Of a DNA stretch of 64,000 nt, positions 1 through 13,060 are shown piece after piece; positions within the stretch are counted from its first letter, which is position 1; each line of letters starts with the position of its first letter. The stretch is taken from the NCBI GenBank assembly GCA_022605955.1, contig JAKCOZ010000008.1, forward strand, positions 9,488,001 to 9,552,000, written 5' to 3'. A program made the position numbers and the translations under genes. The stretch is from Rallus limicola (lineage: Eukaryota > Chordata > Aves > Gruiformes > Rallidae). The notes under the pieces were generated by a model. That model was not told the origin of the DNA, did not search any database, and saw nothing but the letters and a program-made list of their open reading frames with translations.

Positions 1-2002
1 TCTGTGAGGTTTAGAGTTGTTGAAGGTTGTCTCTAGAGAAGGAAAGCAAAATGCACGTTCTTCATCATCTTTCTTTCAGTAAATGCACCACCATCTGTGC
101 ATGGCCAGTCTTAGCTGGTTACTTCGGAGCAAAACCAGCTGCAGTGATGAAGAGTAGAAGGGGGTAGTTTTTAATTGAGGCTTCTCTTTTACCTGGAGAA
201 ACAGGTAGCTAACTCTTACAGCTGTACTTCAGTGAAGCTGGGGCACTGGGTTTTCTGCTAAGCTCTCCCACGTAGAGCTGTGAGGTGAAAGTGTGGTGTT
301 TCAAATGCCAGTGGAGAATCTGAAGGACTGAATAATACCTGAGAGTGTCCCTGGACTAGTTAGTCATTATGTATGAACATATGCAAGCATGTAAAGTTGC
401 ATTAGGCTACTTTTATCAGAATGAGACAGGGAGCTTGTTATCAGAGAGATCAGAATATTCAATGACTAAGTTTTGTCAGTGAAAATGCAAAGGAATACAC
501 TGTTCTGTGAGACAGATTGTACACTTATTGGCCTTTATATTGCTATGATAGAGATACATACCTTGTAATCTGTGTGATATAGATCTACATGCCTTGCTCT
601 GTTTCAATATGTAAGATGTGAGACTCTGAGGATCAAGAATAAGTGTTCAGCTTTCTCTACTGGCATTTCTTTCAATGTAATATTCATCTGATCTGGAGAA
701 TTCCGAGATTAATGCACTGATACTGAAAAAGTCTTATAATGGACTCCTCTGTCTCGCTCGGCAGTTTAATCAGTGCAGCAAGATTATGGTTTTTTACTCC
801 TTGTTTTGTCTTAGGTCTGGTTTGGGGTTTTTTTGCCAGTGTTTCTCTGGGTTTATATCTACCACTTTTTACCTGGGGAAAATGTCTCAAAAGCCATTTC
901 TAACATCATGTTTACAAAGGCTCCCTTGGAGGCATAAGAATGTTGGCAGCAGTAAAACAAGCCAGAAACACGGGTGTATCTGGAAATGCGCTAAACCTGA
1001 GAGTCTGCCAGTGAACAAGCCCACTGGATTTATTGCTTAAGAAAGGAGAATCCTGAACACAAACAAGCATCCCAGGAATGGACTGGCACATCGTTGCAAG
1101 GAAAGGCACAAAGTCTTTTGGGTATAAATTCAGTAAATTCTTAACTGCAGTACTGGACTTGATGATTAAACTCTGTCCTATTTTGCAACACCATACTTTA
1201 AAGACTTTGGATGGAAAAAAACTGTGACCCTATAAACTTCCTTTCATGCTGCCATTTTTTCATTAGCACACACTCCCACACACTTTTTTCTTTTTTCTTT
1301 TTTTTTTTTTAACTAGTAAAGAAGCTAAGTGGATTTTTTTAGTTGGTTACTTCCTTGTGTGGTATTATCTGTGCTTATAGTTTTGGGCGTGTAGCTGAGC
1401 TAACTGATCCTGCGTGGGTGAGCCAGAGCATCGAAGAATCCAATCCAGACCTGTCATTCATATCAGTGGTCCTGACTGCCCCAGCTTGAAGCCTTTAACG
1501 CTTGCAAGGTGTGTCTGTGTAGGGAAGAGCGGGTTCCCCAAGCTTTTATCAGATAGCTTTTTCTGTCTTGGTGCCAAAACTTTTATGAAAGGAGCTTTCC
1601 TGACTTTCACCAGGAAAAAGCATGAAGTTGTTGCTATAATATTTTACCAATGCAGAGAACATGAAGATGCTGATGGAGGTAGAACACAACAGGGCTAAGC
1701 ATGGTTCTCCCAGGCTGGAGAAATCTGTGGTGGTAGTTCTGCTACAGACCCCTCCTGCCACTTTGGACAATCTGCTTGAAAATCTTTACCTTTTTTGCTT
1801 TTGCTTATTTAAACAGTGAATTCCCCAGACCATGAATAACTTCACTGTGATCATATAGTAGGAAAAGTTCCTGATGTTGGCTCTGTCTCTTGGTGCAAAG
1901 ATAGTATTGATATTTTATTATAAAGAATATTACAGGTGACTCTGAGTGACATTACAGAGGCCAGATTGGCGTTTATGAAAATGTTTTTCAGAAACACTTG
2001 GT
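1..2002. other. Unique non-coding DNA
   Basis: No gene or recognisable transposon is seen. The block is AT-rich with very few CpG dinucleotides. The only distinct structure is a pyrimidine/poly-T tract at about 1284-1310. Open frames are short and resemble no known protein. Confidence 0.6.
1284..1310. repeat. Poly-T/pyrimidine tract
   Basis: A nearly pure T tract is interrupted by single C residues, and a short CA-rich stretch precedes it. It could be the decayed poly-A tail of a minus-strand retroposed sequence, but no retroposon body is recognisable beside it. Confidence 0.7.
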
Positions 2003-2080
2003 TTTGACCCTGCTCAGCTCCCACTTGAAGCCAATGGGAGCTTTGTCTTCTACCTCAATAGGAACAGAATTAGGGTCAAG
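2003..2080. repeat. Old self-complementary interspersed repeat fragment (tentative)
   Basis: The ends are complementary: TTGACCCT at 2004-2011 pairs with AGGGTCAA at 2072-2079. Between them, partly matching segments on either side of a CCAATGGGAG core make an imperfect foldback. The pattern of a 'CCCACTTGAAGCCAATGGGAG'-like core inside an inverted repeat resembles a short palindromic repeat that I recall as common in reptile and bird genomes. I cannot name its family with certainty. It is non-coding and decayed. Confidence 0.4.
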
Positions 2081-5000
2081 GGAGTGAATTTTAAAACATT
2101 GCATTATGTCACAGCCCACATCAAGGATGATCAGGAAGACTTAGGTGTTTCTTTGGTAACTACAAGTTTTTTACAGTTTAAAAGAAACACGAGGTAGACC
2201 AGGATACTTTTTTGGGAGTGCATGATAATCTAGTTTCTGATATGGTTTTGACAGCATTGCACAATTACCAGTTACAGCCACGCAAAGCTTTTTCCAGTAC
2301 TTGGCAGCTGTGGCTGTAATTTATATTAATGACTTTGTCTTCATGTTTGTGAAATGCATTGAACCAGCCCCTCTGGCAAGTGAAGTGTAACTCTATTTAC
2401 ACAGCACGAATGGCACAGACAGGAGCAAGGAGACCGTCTCCAGGTGTCTGTGACACAACGCATGCTCACCTTGACCTGGAACCCTGAGCCCTGCGGCTTC
2501 AATTTCTACACCCACGCACAACTTGGCCAGCCTTGCTAATAAGAATGCCAGGCTTTTTAGTGGACAAATTGCCAGGGAGAAATAGGCCACCAGACCAATG
2601 TCAGAGATCAGCTGAGCCATCCTGCAGCTTGTTTGCACAGAGGAATTGCACTGGGCAGTTCTCCTGCATCAGGCTGCCCTAAACACCCCTTTCTGGGATT
2701 CAGCATCCTTTTTCCATGTTGTGGGGTCATTTTCTTTCAGAGGAAAATGTAAGATAAACACACTTGAAGGAAAGTGCAAGACATTGTTTATATTAAGTGT
2801 GTTGCCAGCAGTAATACAAGTCTATCCATTTCTCTTGACGAAGTGCAGTCTTTCATGAGTTTAGCGCATTTAAAGAACATATTGTGCTGCACAATGTATT
2901 AAAGGTTTCCATGGAAATATCAAAATGCAAAAGACATTTGCTACTTTTTAGAAAAGTTTTCTTGATGACCTTTGCCTATGAAATTTCAAGATTGGAAATA
3001 AGGGAAAAAAGTTAAAATCTGAGATTATTGGAGCTTCTGTAGCTCTCTGGGTTGTTAATTTGCAAGCATGTGCTGCAAATAACTGCTCACTATATTCAAC
3101 CAGATTCTCATTTAATAGAGCTCCGCTCATGTCAGCGGAGTTCAGCCAAGCTCATCCTTTGTATGTTTTTAGTTAATCTGTGCTAAAAGCATCCTTTTCT
3201 GTGGCCTGCACTAGGGCTGTAAGCCAGTGTCCCGCTGTGCTATTTCATCCACTACTTGAATGAGTTATTGATCCACAAAACGGTGTTATGTGGTGTAATT
3301 GTCGTCAGCTCCTTCACTCAGCCATTATGATATGAACGGGTCACCCAGTGTTAAGAACATGGGAAGCCCTAGGGTAGACTCAGAAATGCAGATTCCAATT
3401 TTTCTATGGCACAAAAGGTATCCAGGTAGTTAGGTAGACTTCACATCAAGTAAAGCTTTCAGGCTAAAGTGATGAGCACCATGCTGTGAGGCTGGTCTCT
3501 TAATAATTTTTCCCTCACTTTGCCATGTCCCCTGCCTTCCCCTTCCTCTCCCTGGCAAACACTTCCCTCGAACTTCATTCCTGTACTGTGTTAGGATGGT
3601 GTAGGGTGGTGACTGCAGTAACAATTCACTGAGCTTTAACTTTAGCAAGTACTTAAGCACCCTGTCATTGCTTTGATCCCTGTTGCCCACTTACTTCTCT
3701 TCTGTTAGTTGTATAGCCATATATATTAAGCTATAACTTACTGCAGTCGACACTATTGTTATTTTATAATCCTGTTGCATAGAGTAAGATCTTGGCCTGG
3801 CTAATGGCTTCTCTGCAGAACACTGATTCAGATTGCACTTGTGGGTGGTATTAAGGATCCCTGAAAATTACGCCATATAACATCTGGCTGAACATTATTT
3901 GGATATGGTCTTGCATATTGTAAGACCTGTCTCTTGCTCTCTTAGTCTATCTTGTGTCATGATGCTTTGTCATCTAATTTTTGCAGAAGCGTTTCTAATG
4001 GAAAGCGTGTGTGGGCTGTGTGATGGGTAGATCTCTGCTGACGGCAGGAGGGTAGGCAATCAAATGTATTGCAGATTGCGCAGTAGCAGCAGATGATAAT
4101 ACACCCGTTGTAAAGACTGACCAGCTGTTTGCATCAGCAGTGGCATAACACCACCTCGTGAAGATAAAGTGTGGGAACAAACAGTCCACTGCCATGAAGA
4201 GTGCTGGAAGGACAGAGAGTAATTATTGCTGGTTTTCATGCGTGGGGCAGTCAAAATGAATATGGTGACAAAGCAGTTAATTTTGCCTGGGAAGCTCCTA
4301 AAATAACAAACCCAGCAGGAGCAGTTTGACCTCACTGTACAGATGTTTCACTTGCCCTGTGATAAAGAGACTGCCTGACTGCTCCAAGCAAGGATGATGC
4401 TTTGTTGGAAGCAACAAACTCCAGGTCTGCTTTGAAGCAATGAGCTGTTGGAAGAGTCTTTAGCACAGGCTCCTTTCTGAGTGCATGTTTAACCTCATGA
4501 GAGAGAGCTATCAGGAAATACAGTAACAGGCAGGAAAAAAATGCTCCTCAGAATAACAGTTTACTATTTTTACCCAATGATGAGTTCCAGAAAATGCTTA
4601 GAAAAAATGAACTTTGTCAAACCTAAGGAGTGCAGATTGGTTAACCTCAAAGAATCATATTAGCTTAAAACAGCCCTGTTTACAGCCACACTTAAAAGTG
4701 ATGCTCGGTGGTAACTGTGACTATTGCGATTTTAAAGCATGGAAGAGGAGGGCAAAAGTTAGTGATGGATTCCAACTCTGTCGTTGTTATTCGATCCTTT
4801 CCAAGGCAAAGATAGTGGATAGGAATCTACTCCCAGCATTTTGCATTGCCATTTGTACAGATGTTGTGATCGCTATTGTGGTTTTCAGCTCCAGTGAGGT
4901 TCTCTGGTTTTAGCAGCTTTTCAGTCAGCTGAGCTTCTCATGGAAAGATCTTGTGCACTGGTTGGAGACCTGGCTGAAAGAGGACATCTGGGGCAAGCAG

Positions 5001-8000
5001 AAGCTAAATGTAGGGCAGAGAAACAGCAACACTAGAACACAAGATGAGGAAGATGGGAGAGAGTAATCTGAGCACCAGATGAAGAGAAGAATTTTACTAC
5101 TGGGTATAGCTAGCATGAAGCTTGTACTGTGCTATTCTTTATTGAAATTCATTCAACAGAGCAATGTTTTTTAAACTCCTTTTTGGATACATTCAGAGAA
5201 GCATTCCTAAATAAATAAAAGAATAATTGATATATTTCCTTTAAAACCTTGAACTAGCAAGCAGGAATTTAACATTACAATTCATATTTTACTGAAAGGT
5301 GCATCTTGCATGAAAATAAACAGGCCAGACCAGATTTCACAGGGCTTTATAAAGACTGCCATGTATTTCAGCACAGGTTAATCTTCATTTCAATCTCTAA
5401 TACAGTGAGGAGGTAATCTTTTACCTCTACAAAAACAATACTGATCCTATGTTGGTGGCTTACAGATTTGGTTAGAACTTAAAGTTTCTGAATGAAGCCT
5501 CTAGAGGAATGAATATATTCTTGGTATACGTTGTTTGTTGTATTGAGCTGCACCCTTTATATTGGGAGAACTACTTACAGTGCTTTTTTGGGGAGTGAAT
5601 TTTTTAGATACCAAAACAACCTGAAAGGTGCAAGTTCTAAAGTTGTTTTGAAGTTCTCAAATGTTTCTCAGAAAAAAATGTGGAGCCTCATTCCTTTTGC
5701 ACCTTGGTCAGCTTTTATATCTTGAAGTATATTGATGTAGTGTATTCAGATATTAAAAATATTGTAGTTGCTTGTCACTTTGAGGATGCAAACTTACCAC
5801 CTTCTGGATGTCAAATAATGAAGTCCCACGGCTGAAACTTCTTATGGTTTCTCATGAGTCTGTGGTTTTAAAAGGATATTTCAAAATGCTTTCATTTTTT
5901 GATTGATCAGCACTGCTAAGGTCAAACATCATCAATCAGTTTCTATATCAAAAGAACTTTTGAACACTTAACAACCTCCTTTATCTCCCTCATAAATGTT
6001 CATTTCTCCCTGCAGTGATGTTCGTGACTTCTGGAGATGAAAGTTGTGGTCCTTTTATTGTTTAGAAAATGCTATTTGGTATTTTTGAGACATTTTCTTG
6101 ACTTGTAGGTGCTCTAGTAATCTAATTAACCATATTTATATGAGAGTGGGTGAAAAACAGCGATTACATTTTGCATGTAAGTGAGCATTTATCCCTTAAC
6201 TAGAGTATTGAAATTGATAATCAGGGAAAACTTTTTTTTGTCTTGTCTTTTGTTTTGCTGAAGATGCAGCTTCTGTGTTCTGGTGATGACTAGCTTTGGC
6301 TCAGCAGTCTTGGAAACCTACTGATTTCAGGGTGTCCAAATTCTGTATTGAATCAGAATGAGAACTGAACACCTACCCACCTCAGGAGACTTAGGATTTT
6401 CCAGGACCACTCTTACTTTTAACCACATCAGCAATAAATGTAATGAAGTATATAGCCCAAAAGGGCTATGCCTTGTATATATGTTAGTCAGATTTGCATA
6501 GACAAGTGTGACTTTATTCCCTGATGCAGAGTTATAATAGTTTTTAATTTTAGCTTCATGTTGTTGTTCAAGTGGCAGGCTGGATGAGTCTGAGCACTCT
6601 GCATTGTGTTTTTAAGTGCCATTTTGTTGGCTCTTTTGGATTAAATCCTTGCCCTTTGACACTCGTCCAATCTCTGACTGCTACCCAACTGTAAATGCCC
6701 TAGTTCCTTTTGTGGCTGCAACAGGATCCCTCCAGCATAAAAGCTTCAGAGGACAGTGATTTTATAGGCAGGGCTGATGTGATTAGGGACATCTGTAATC
6801 CATAATGCAGTACAGAGTCTGAGCAGTGCTGTGGCCCATAGGACATCCTCCCAAGGTTACCGTGTTTCGGAAAGGCCCAAAGGTCAAAGCAGCCAAAGGA
6901 AAGTGCAAGCATTGCCAACAGGTGACACAAAGTCCTTTTACTTTGTCCTGTCCTTAGGCTCTGCATTGTGAACTGCTCCTCTTTATGGATGTGGAATGAA
7001 ATCTTGCCCCTATTTCCTTCCCAGAATAATGCATAATGCTGCAAAATTACATCAATTTCTGTCCAAAACTATTGTGAAAGCCTTATCTGTGATAGCAGCT
7101 AGAGAGTACATCATTTAAAAAAATTCATCCTGTGCACAGAAAAGGCAAGAGTTCATCTTGTGTTAGCAGCTTTAAAGTGACTTGTGTGACTTCTTGCTAT
7201 TTAATTAACTTAGTGTTTAAGTGCATGTGAGAAATCAAAGTTTTTTTCTGACACGGGTTTTTTCTTTTTCCTCTAAAGGGCTGGAATATTATTCATGTGA
7301 TAAGCTGTAACAAATCTGTAATGAGAAAGATGAATATAGAACAGTTCATTAGTTTCCTTTAAGAGCACCAATACTGGAGATATTTGTTAATTTAGACTGA
7401 AAAATGATTCTTGAGCTCTGTGCAGAGAAGAACAATGTAATCAATCTCATGCCTTTGTGCTGGGCATTCCTTTCAGAGGCAGTAGAGCACATGGCCCAGC
7501 TATTCTGTGACTACAGATACATTTTTCCTTCTTCTCAGGCATCAGTTGCATCCCCTGGAAATGCCTCTGTATTCAGTGCACACGTTGAATTCCAGTTTTT
7601 AATGAAAACACTCCTTTCATGTGCAACCAGACAACCGTACTGGGGGCAGGCTGAAGTCACGTTCTATAAAACTTTAGATCTAAACAGTGGGCTTGGAATT
7701 TTAGAAGGCTGAGAAGGGTTTTCCCCTATGGGAGCCTGTGACAATGCCATTCAATAATAAAGGATAATGTTAGAGACCCACAGCTAATCTTGACAAGATA
7801 GTATTTCTTTTCTTCATGCTCTGTGAGCAATTTGAATGCCATTCCTCTCTTCTCTTTAAACATTTTTATTAGCATTTCCAAAATATACATTATAGGGGAC
7901 TGTAAACAGTACAGGATACCGATCTAGCTGTGATTTGATACAAACTAAAATTACCATCATCAGCAATAAGCAGAGACCATAAAAGGGAAACAAAGCAGCA

Positions 8001-11000
8001 TTGTATGTTTGTGTAAGGGCAAGGTCAAATGTGAGAGCCATCCCAGCCTCTGCTGAGGAGGAGGTGATTGAAAGGGTGAGGCACTGGGATTTCATCAGGC
8101 TCCAGTGAATATTTGGAGGGAAATAAAGAAGGTAAAATACTAGCTCTGCTTAAAAGGGACTATAATGCAGGTGGGACAAATGGCCAGTGTGGTATGTCAG
8201 GAAAAGTAAATTGGCTTTGATTTATGAAAGGGATAGTGTGACTTAATGTACAGGGCAAAGGCCTGTGAGAAGCAGAAAACTTTGCCATGGGTCATCTTTG
8301 GTTTTGCATTCACTGACTTGTTATCCTGGGCAGGCCTTGTGACACTGCTTTGCAGGGCAGGACTTGCACAGTGTGCTCCGTGGATGAAAAGTATGTTGGG
8401 TTAATACCTGATGGCACTACAGGCATCTGCAGCAGGCTGGGAAGGGATAGAGTTCTCCATCAGCACTGCTCTGCCCACGTGGTTGTTCTGCCTCAGAATT
8501 AGGGACCACATCCTTGGCAAAGGCACAGTTCAACCCCCTGAAGCTCTCTAGCGCTGTGAGGTAGGAACCCTCAAGCTGAACTACGTAGTCACATGCACAC
8601 CATTTAAAGGCAATATGCGGGACTTTTCCCATCCACATGCCATGCCACCTTTGCTGCAGAGGGAATGGAGAACATCTGTGTGTGTGGAACATCCCTCTGT
8701 GTGAGGGAAGATGGGGTGCTGCTCCCGCGAGCTCTTCTTCTGCAGTCCCCAGGAAGGGCCCAGGGATGAGTGGCTGTGAATGTGGTGGTACTTGTCCTTA
8801 CAACAAGCAGCTTCTAAGAGTTGGTGTCTCTGCACAGCTAAAGTTTTGACACACTTGAGTTTGAACTAGGGTTTAGAGAGATCTCTTCTGGCATGGGAAA
8901 TGGGAAATGCCATTCATCTTGCTCTTTCCTGTAAAACCACAGCAAGCTTTTCTGCAAGGAGAAGCTGATCCAAGTAGTTTTTGCAAAATAAACTACTTTG
9001 CAAGAGTAACTTTTTACTTTGTATTCTGAAATGGATATTGCACTTTAAAACTATGCTTCCCTCCAGAATAATGGTTTTCTGTGGATGCACCTTCCAAGGG
9101 AAAATAATCCTGGAAATACTGAAAATTGAAATAGCAAAAAAAGACACAGAGGAAAGCTGGGAAAGCAAGTGGCACAGACCTTCAGCAGTTCCTGGCACAA
9201 GAAGCCTAATCCTTGGTGGACCATATTCCGCTGTTTATGCTCATACTGGTTTGTACTACAATGTCTCTCAAGCATCCTGTAATATGATGATAGCATAATA
9301 ATCAATAACACAATTATGTCTCGGTCTGTGATAGGTAACTCATCTTAAACTGCAATTTCATCTTTGTGTGCAGGTGTGCTCACAGATCTCAGTGCCTGGA
9401 GGCCCTGTGGGCATGGTACCCGTGCGCTCTCTTGAATTCACACTCTGTTCATTTGCTGGATAGCTTGCTAGTCTTGGGATAGTGGATGTAAGGTCATCTT
9501 TTTCTGAACATAGAGTAAGAAAAATGCTGGGAGAAGTGTGCATAAAATGGAACACAAGGGATATTTTCAGGTCATCTGTTTATGGCTGATTGATTGCCAC
9601 TGCTCTTGAGAAATACGGCTACCTGAAGGCCTTTTTTATTTATGGGCAACCTCATCACTGCTTAGTTCATGGCTTTATTTTACTGCACTTGTCATCGATC
9701 CACCCACACCTCCTCCCACATGCAATCACAAAACACAGACCCAGATTGCGTTGCAAACCGATACGCTCAAGTTACAGTTCAGCATGGTGCGGATGATTTG
9801 TAGCTACAGTGAGGTGGTCTATCATTTCAAGTTACTGGAAGTGTGTGTTGCTGAAGGGGTTTTTAATTAGAGAGCAGTTTGGTGCAGCTTTACTGCCAGG
9901 CAGGAGTGTGTGCATGCTGAGCTCTGTAACCCAAAGAAAGGAAGGATGGAAGGTGTCTGCTCTGATGGCCTTTGAGCATTGTATCCAGAGTGTGAGAGGG
10001 CACAGTGGTAGCCAAGCAGCTGCACCTACCTCAGTGTAACTCACCCTTTACAGTCAAAGCTCCATCACCAGACTCTGCAAACATTGTTTCTTTCCCCCTG
10101 GAGAGCCAGGGATGCTAAGAAATAGGCTGGAAAATGTACAGCAGACAATTAGTTTTACTTGTGGTCTGTTCAGAGGGTTGCATGTGGGAGGGTCAAACCC
10201 AAAGATGCATTACAGAGAGAATAGAGACTGAGATTTTCACTCACACAGATGTTCCATGTTCTTGATGGGTTTCCAAGGTCACTAGATTAGCTTAACCTAT
10301 TTTCCCAAGAATTCCATGTTTAAAATGTGTTCGCTGTCAGTTGCAAGGACAAGCTAGCCTAGGGGAGACTTTAAAACTGCCACTGGTTATGATGGACAGG
10401 GGGGCTTTGTTTTATAGAACTGTCAGTAATTTATGTTAATTTGTTCTATCACACATGATGCCAACAAAAGCTAAAAAGAATTTTGAGATTTTTGTTAAAT
10501 ATATGCATATTCAGAGGTCTGGGGGAGATAGCTGTGGATTCAATCTGTTTATTTCAATTGTTTATCAAGGTTAAATCTGGTTCTTCTGCACTCAAGTAAT
10601 GAGTTATAGTAATAATATCCTGACTGTACTGACAATGGAGACAGGTGATTGATGCTGCCAACTTCTGTGGATGTCTTACAGAGATCTGCACAAGACTTAT
10701 GTTGTTGATAGTTTGCTAATGTGAATAGATTTTCTTTAAACACTATAAAGCCTTCTAATTAGCTTGTAAATAGAGCACTACATTTTGAATAGGGGAAACA
10801 TTAAATAAACCATAATATTTAAAGTAGAGTTTATTTTTGGCAATTACCCAGACTCCAAAGATAAATTCTATCTTATTAAATTACCGTGAGGGCCTATTAT
10901 TGCTAGGCTTAGTGTAAGTGTATACTTACCTGTAGTCAAAGAAACAGGGGCAGGAGAGAACAAGAGAAGGGTGAGGGAATGTGTCTAAGGAGGCAGGGCT

Positions 11001-12880
11001 CACGGGGGGCTCTTCCGAAAGTTTCACTTCAATAATAGTAGTCCTTGAAGGCTGTTTGCATTGCTGCTTTGCACTGAATTGAGCTCTCACTGTCAGTCAG
11101 CTTTTGATAGAATTAATTCCCCTTCTTTCCAGATGAAGATGGCTTTGAAAGCAGAATAGCTCAGATAATCCTGATTCTTCTGGACCAGGTCTGGCAGTTG
11201 CAGTGCACCGTGTTTGCATCTGCTTCTGTCTTGATGGAAGCTGGTGCACAACCAGTCATTCTGATAGAGACATGGTAGTATTTGTGCCCCCTACAAATCC
11301 ATGCAGAGCCTGCCAGTACTGAAAATACTAGATTGTTAAATGGGGAAGGTGGGACAAGATGTAAAAGGTACAAGTAGCTCCATCACACGCTTGGAATATC
11401 TCTATTGTCACCTGTGAAGACCTCTCTTAGAGGTCAGAAATACTTGAGTTGGGAAAAGACTTAAGTGCACGCTTTGGAGATGCTTTGGAGAAAATCTTAA
11501 TTGCTTCCCTGCTCCTTAAGGAAGATGAGATGTAAGAATTTGTGGGACATGGAATTTTCTATGATTGTATCAACTACAAAGTATCAGGTGGGATTAAGAA
11601 GGGAAAACCTTTGTGCAGTAGTGTAATTCTGCTTTGGCAACTCTGATTTCTCTGGATCTGACCTGCCTCTTCACACTTGTTCGGACCAACATATCTGCAC
11701 AACTCTGTGTGCAAGTCTGCAGGTGTAAATGTGGGGAAGAGGGCCTGGCCCTTTTCTGGCTCAGTAGATACTAAAAAATGCCTTTGAAACAACCTGGAGT
11801 TTGTTAGAGGTTTTGATGAGGAAAAGGTTATCCTTGAAAATAATTTCCAAACATATTCCAGAAGTATCATATATGTGGAGGTAGGATTGTTACCTGTTTT
11901 GTATTGTTAAGGGATCCCAGCTCACGGCACATAAAAGTAGTCAATATAAATATAGGCTCAAATACAAATATGCTCTGAAAAAGTAAGATAAAATATTAGA
12001 AGAACTAAGCAGGACAACTACCAAAAAACCCACAAAACTCTTTCCCTGTTAGAAAATTGTGTTTTAGAAGCTGGGTTGCCAAAAAAGGGGAAAAAAAAAA
12101 AAAAAAAAAAAAAGGAAAACACTTCTAGGAAGTTTTCTTTTAAATTTTTTTTGGTGTCATGGTACTTTCACTGAAATCAATAAAAATTTGTTTTAAGTTG
12201 CCTTGTCAGAAACATAGACTGACTGGCTTTCTTCACCAGTGTATGCCAAGTGCTGCAACTTGAAAACAGCAACCAGAAAACAGCCACCTCCCTCCCTCAT
12301 CTTTTGCACAAAGAAATACAAAATTTGGAGAAGTCTGTGTTTGATTTTTTTCATTGTGGTTAGCCCTGTGAATATGAAGTGTCCAGCAGCATGGATGTGG
12401 TGAGTGGGATTTGTTGATGCAAAAGATCTTTTTCCCTATAAACTACCCAACCAGGTGCAGCCGTGATCTCGGGGGGAGATACAGGCTGGAGCCTCTCCAT
12501 ACTCTCCATTGTTTTCTGTTACGTATGTGGCAGTACCTGCCAACTACTCCATCACTAGTTTTGCAGTTCATTTAAATAAATGCATGCATTGCTGTACCCT
12601 GTGTGGGCAGAGCTGATGCTTTTTTAGCTGAGCAGTTCCTCTGCAAAGTTTTACACATTGACACCTCAGCACTTCTCCTTCTCGTAGGTAACACCCGCCA
12701 CAGACTTGTACGTCTAAACAGATGCTTAATTTTTCAGTGGAGTAAATACTAACTTAATCTCTGTTTCAGACAGCTCTTGCTTACTCTAATGCAGAATAAT
12801 TTAGGCTTAATATTGCTTGCATGATTTGAGAGTGAAGCAGTTGTACAAGTTAGGGTGAATAATTCATTTTTCAGAGTTCT
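2081..12880. other. Unique non-coding DNA, no gene recognised
   Basis: A long stretch in which I see no exon, RNA gene or confident transposon. It includes slightly more GC-rich patches (for example 8400-8850 and 10900-11050) without CpG clustering, and a 23-base poly-A run at 12091-12113. Open frames stay below about 115 codons and have no recognisable domain. Confidence 0.55.
12091..12113. repeat. Poly-A tract, 23 bases
   Basis: An uninterrupted run of A, preceded by AAAAAAGGGG and followed by GG. It is the longest homopolymer in the window. It could be a retroposon tail, but no CR1, SINE or processed-pseudogene body is recognisable upstream. A length polymorphism or an assembly error is likely here. 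Confidence 0.9.
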
Positions 12881-13060
12881 TCTAATGGGTACATGTTAAT
12901 ATTTTGAAGCTGCAGCTGATGTTACAGAAACCGTTCACATTAAGAGAACAAATTGGCGCTTGGCATGCTGAAAAATTAACCCAATTTACAGCATGGGTAA
13001 AGATGAAGTCTCTGTGGCGAAAGCTATATTTAAACCACCAATGAGATAATTGTGTTTTGG
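12881..13060. promoter_or_regulatory. Candidate conserved non-coding block with small hairpin
   Basis: This stretch has the look of constrained vertebrate non-coding DNA: TE-free, balanced composition, isolated CpGs retained (about 12931 and 12956), and AT-rich homeodomain-type cores such as TTAAC and ATAATTG. It contains a hairpin at 12964-12995. There is no direct evidence of function. The call rests on appearance only and needs an alignment. Confidence 0.18.
12964..12995. repeat. Short hairpin (about 13-bp stem, 5-nt loop)
   Basis: CATGCTGAAAAATT at 12964-12977 faces AATTTACAGCATG at 12983-12995 across the loop AACCC. Allowing one unpaired A, 12 of 13 positions pair. The stem is too short for a canonical pre-microRNA of about 60-80 nt. 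Confidence 0.75.

Noticed and set aside
11449..11462. GTTGGGAAAAGACT resembles antisense CR1 3' UTR (the 'ttggaaaagacc' region).
   Set aside because: Neither flank continues the CR1 similarity and the terminal repeat is missing.
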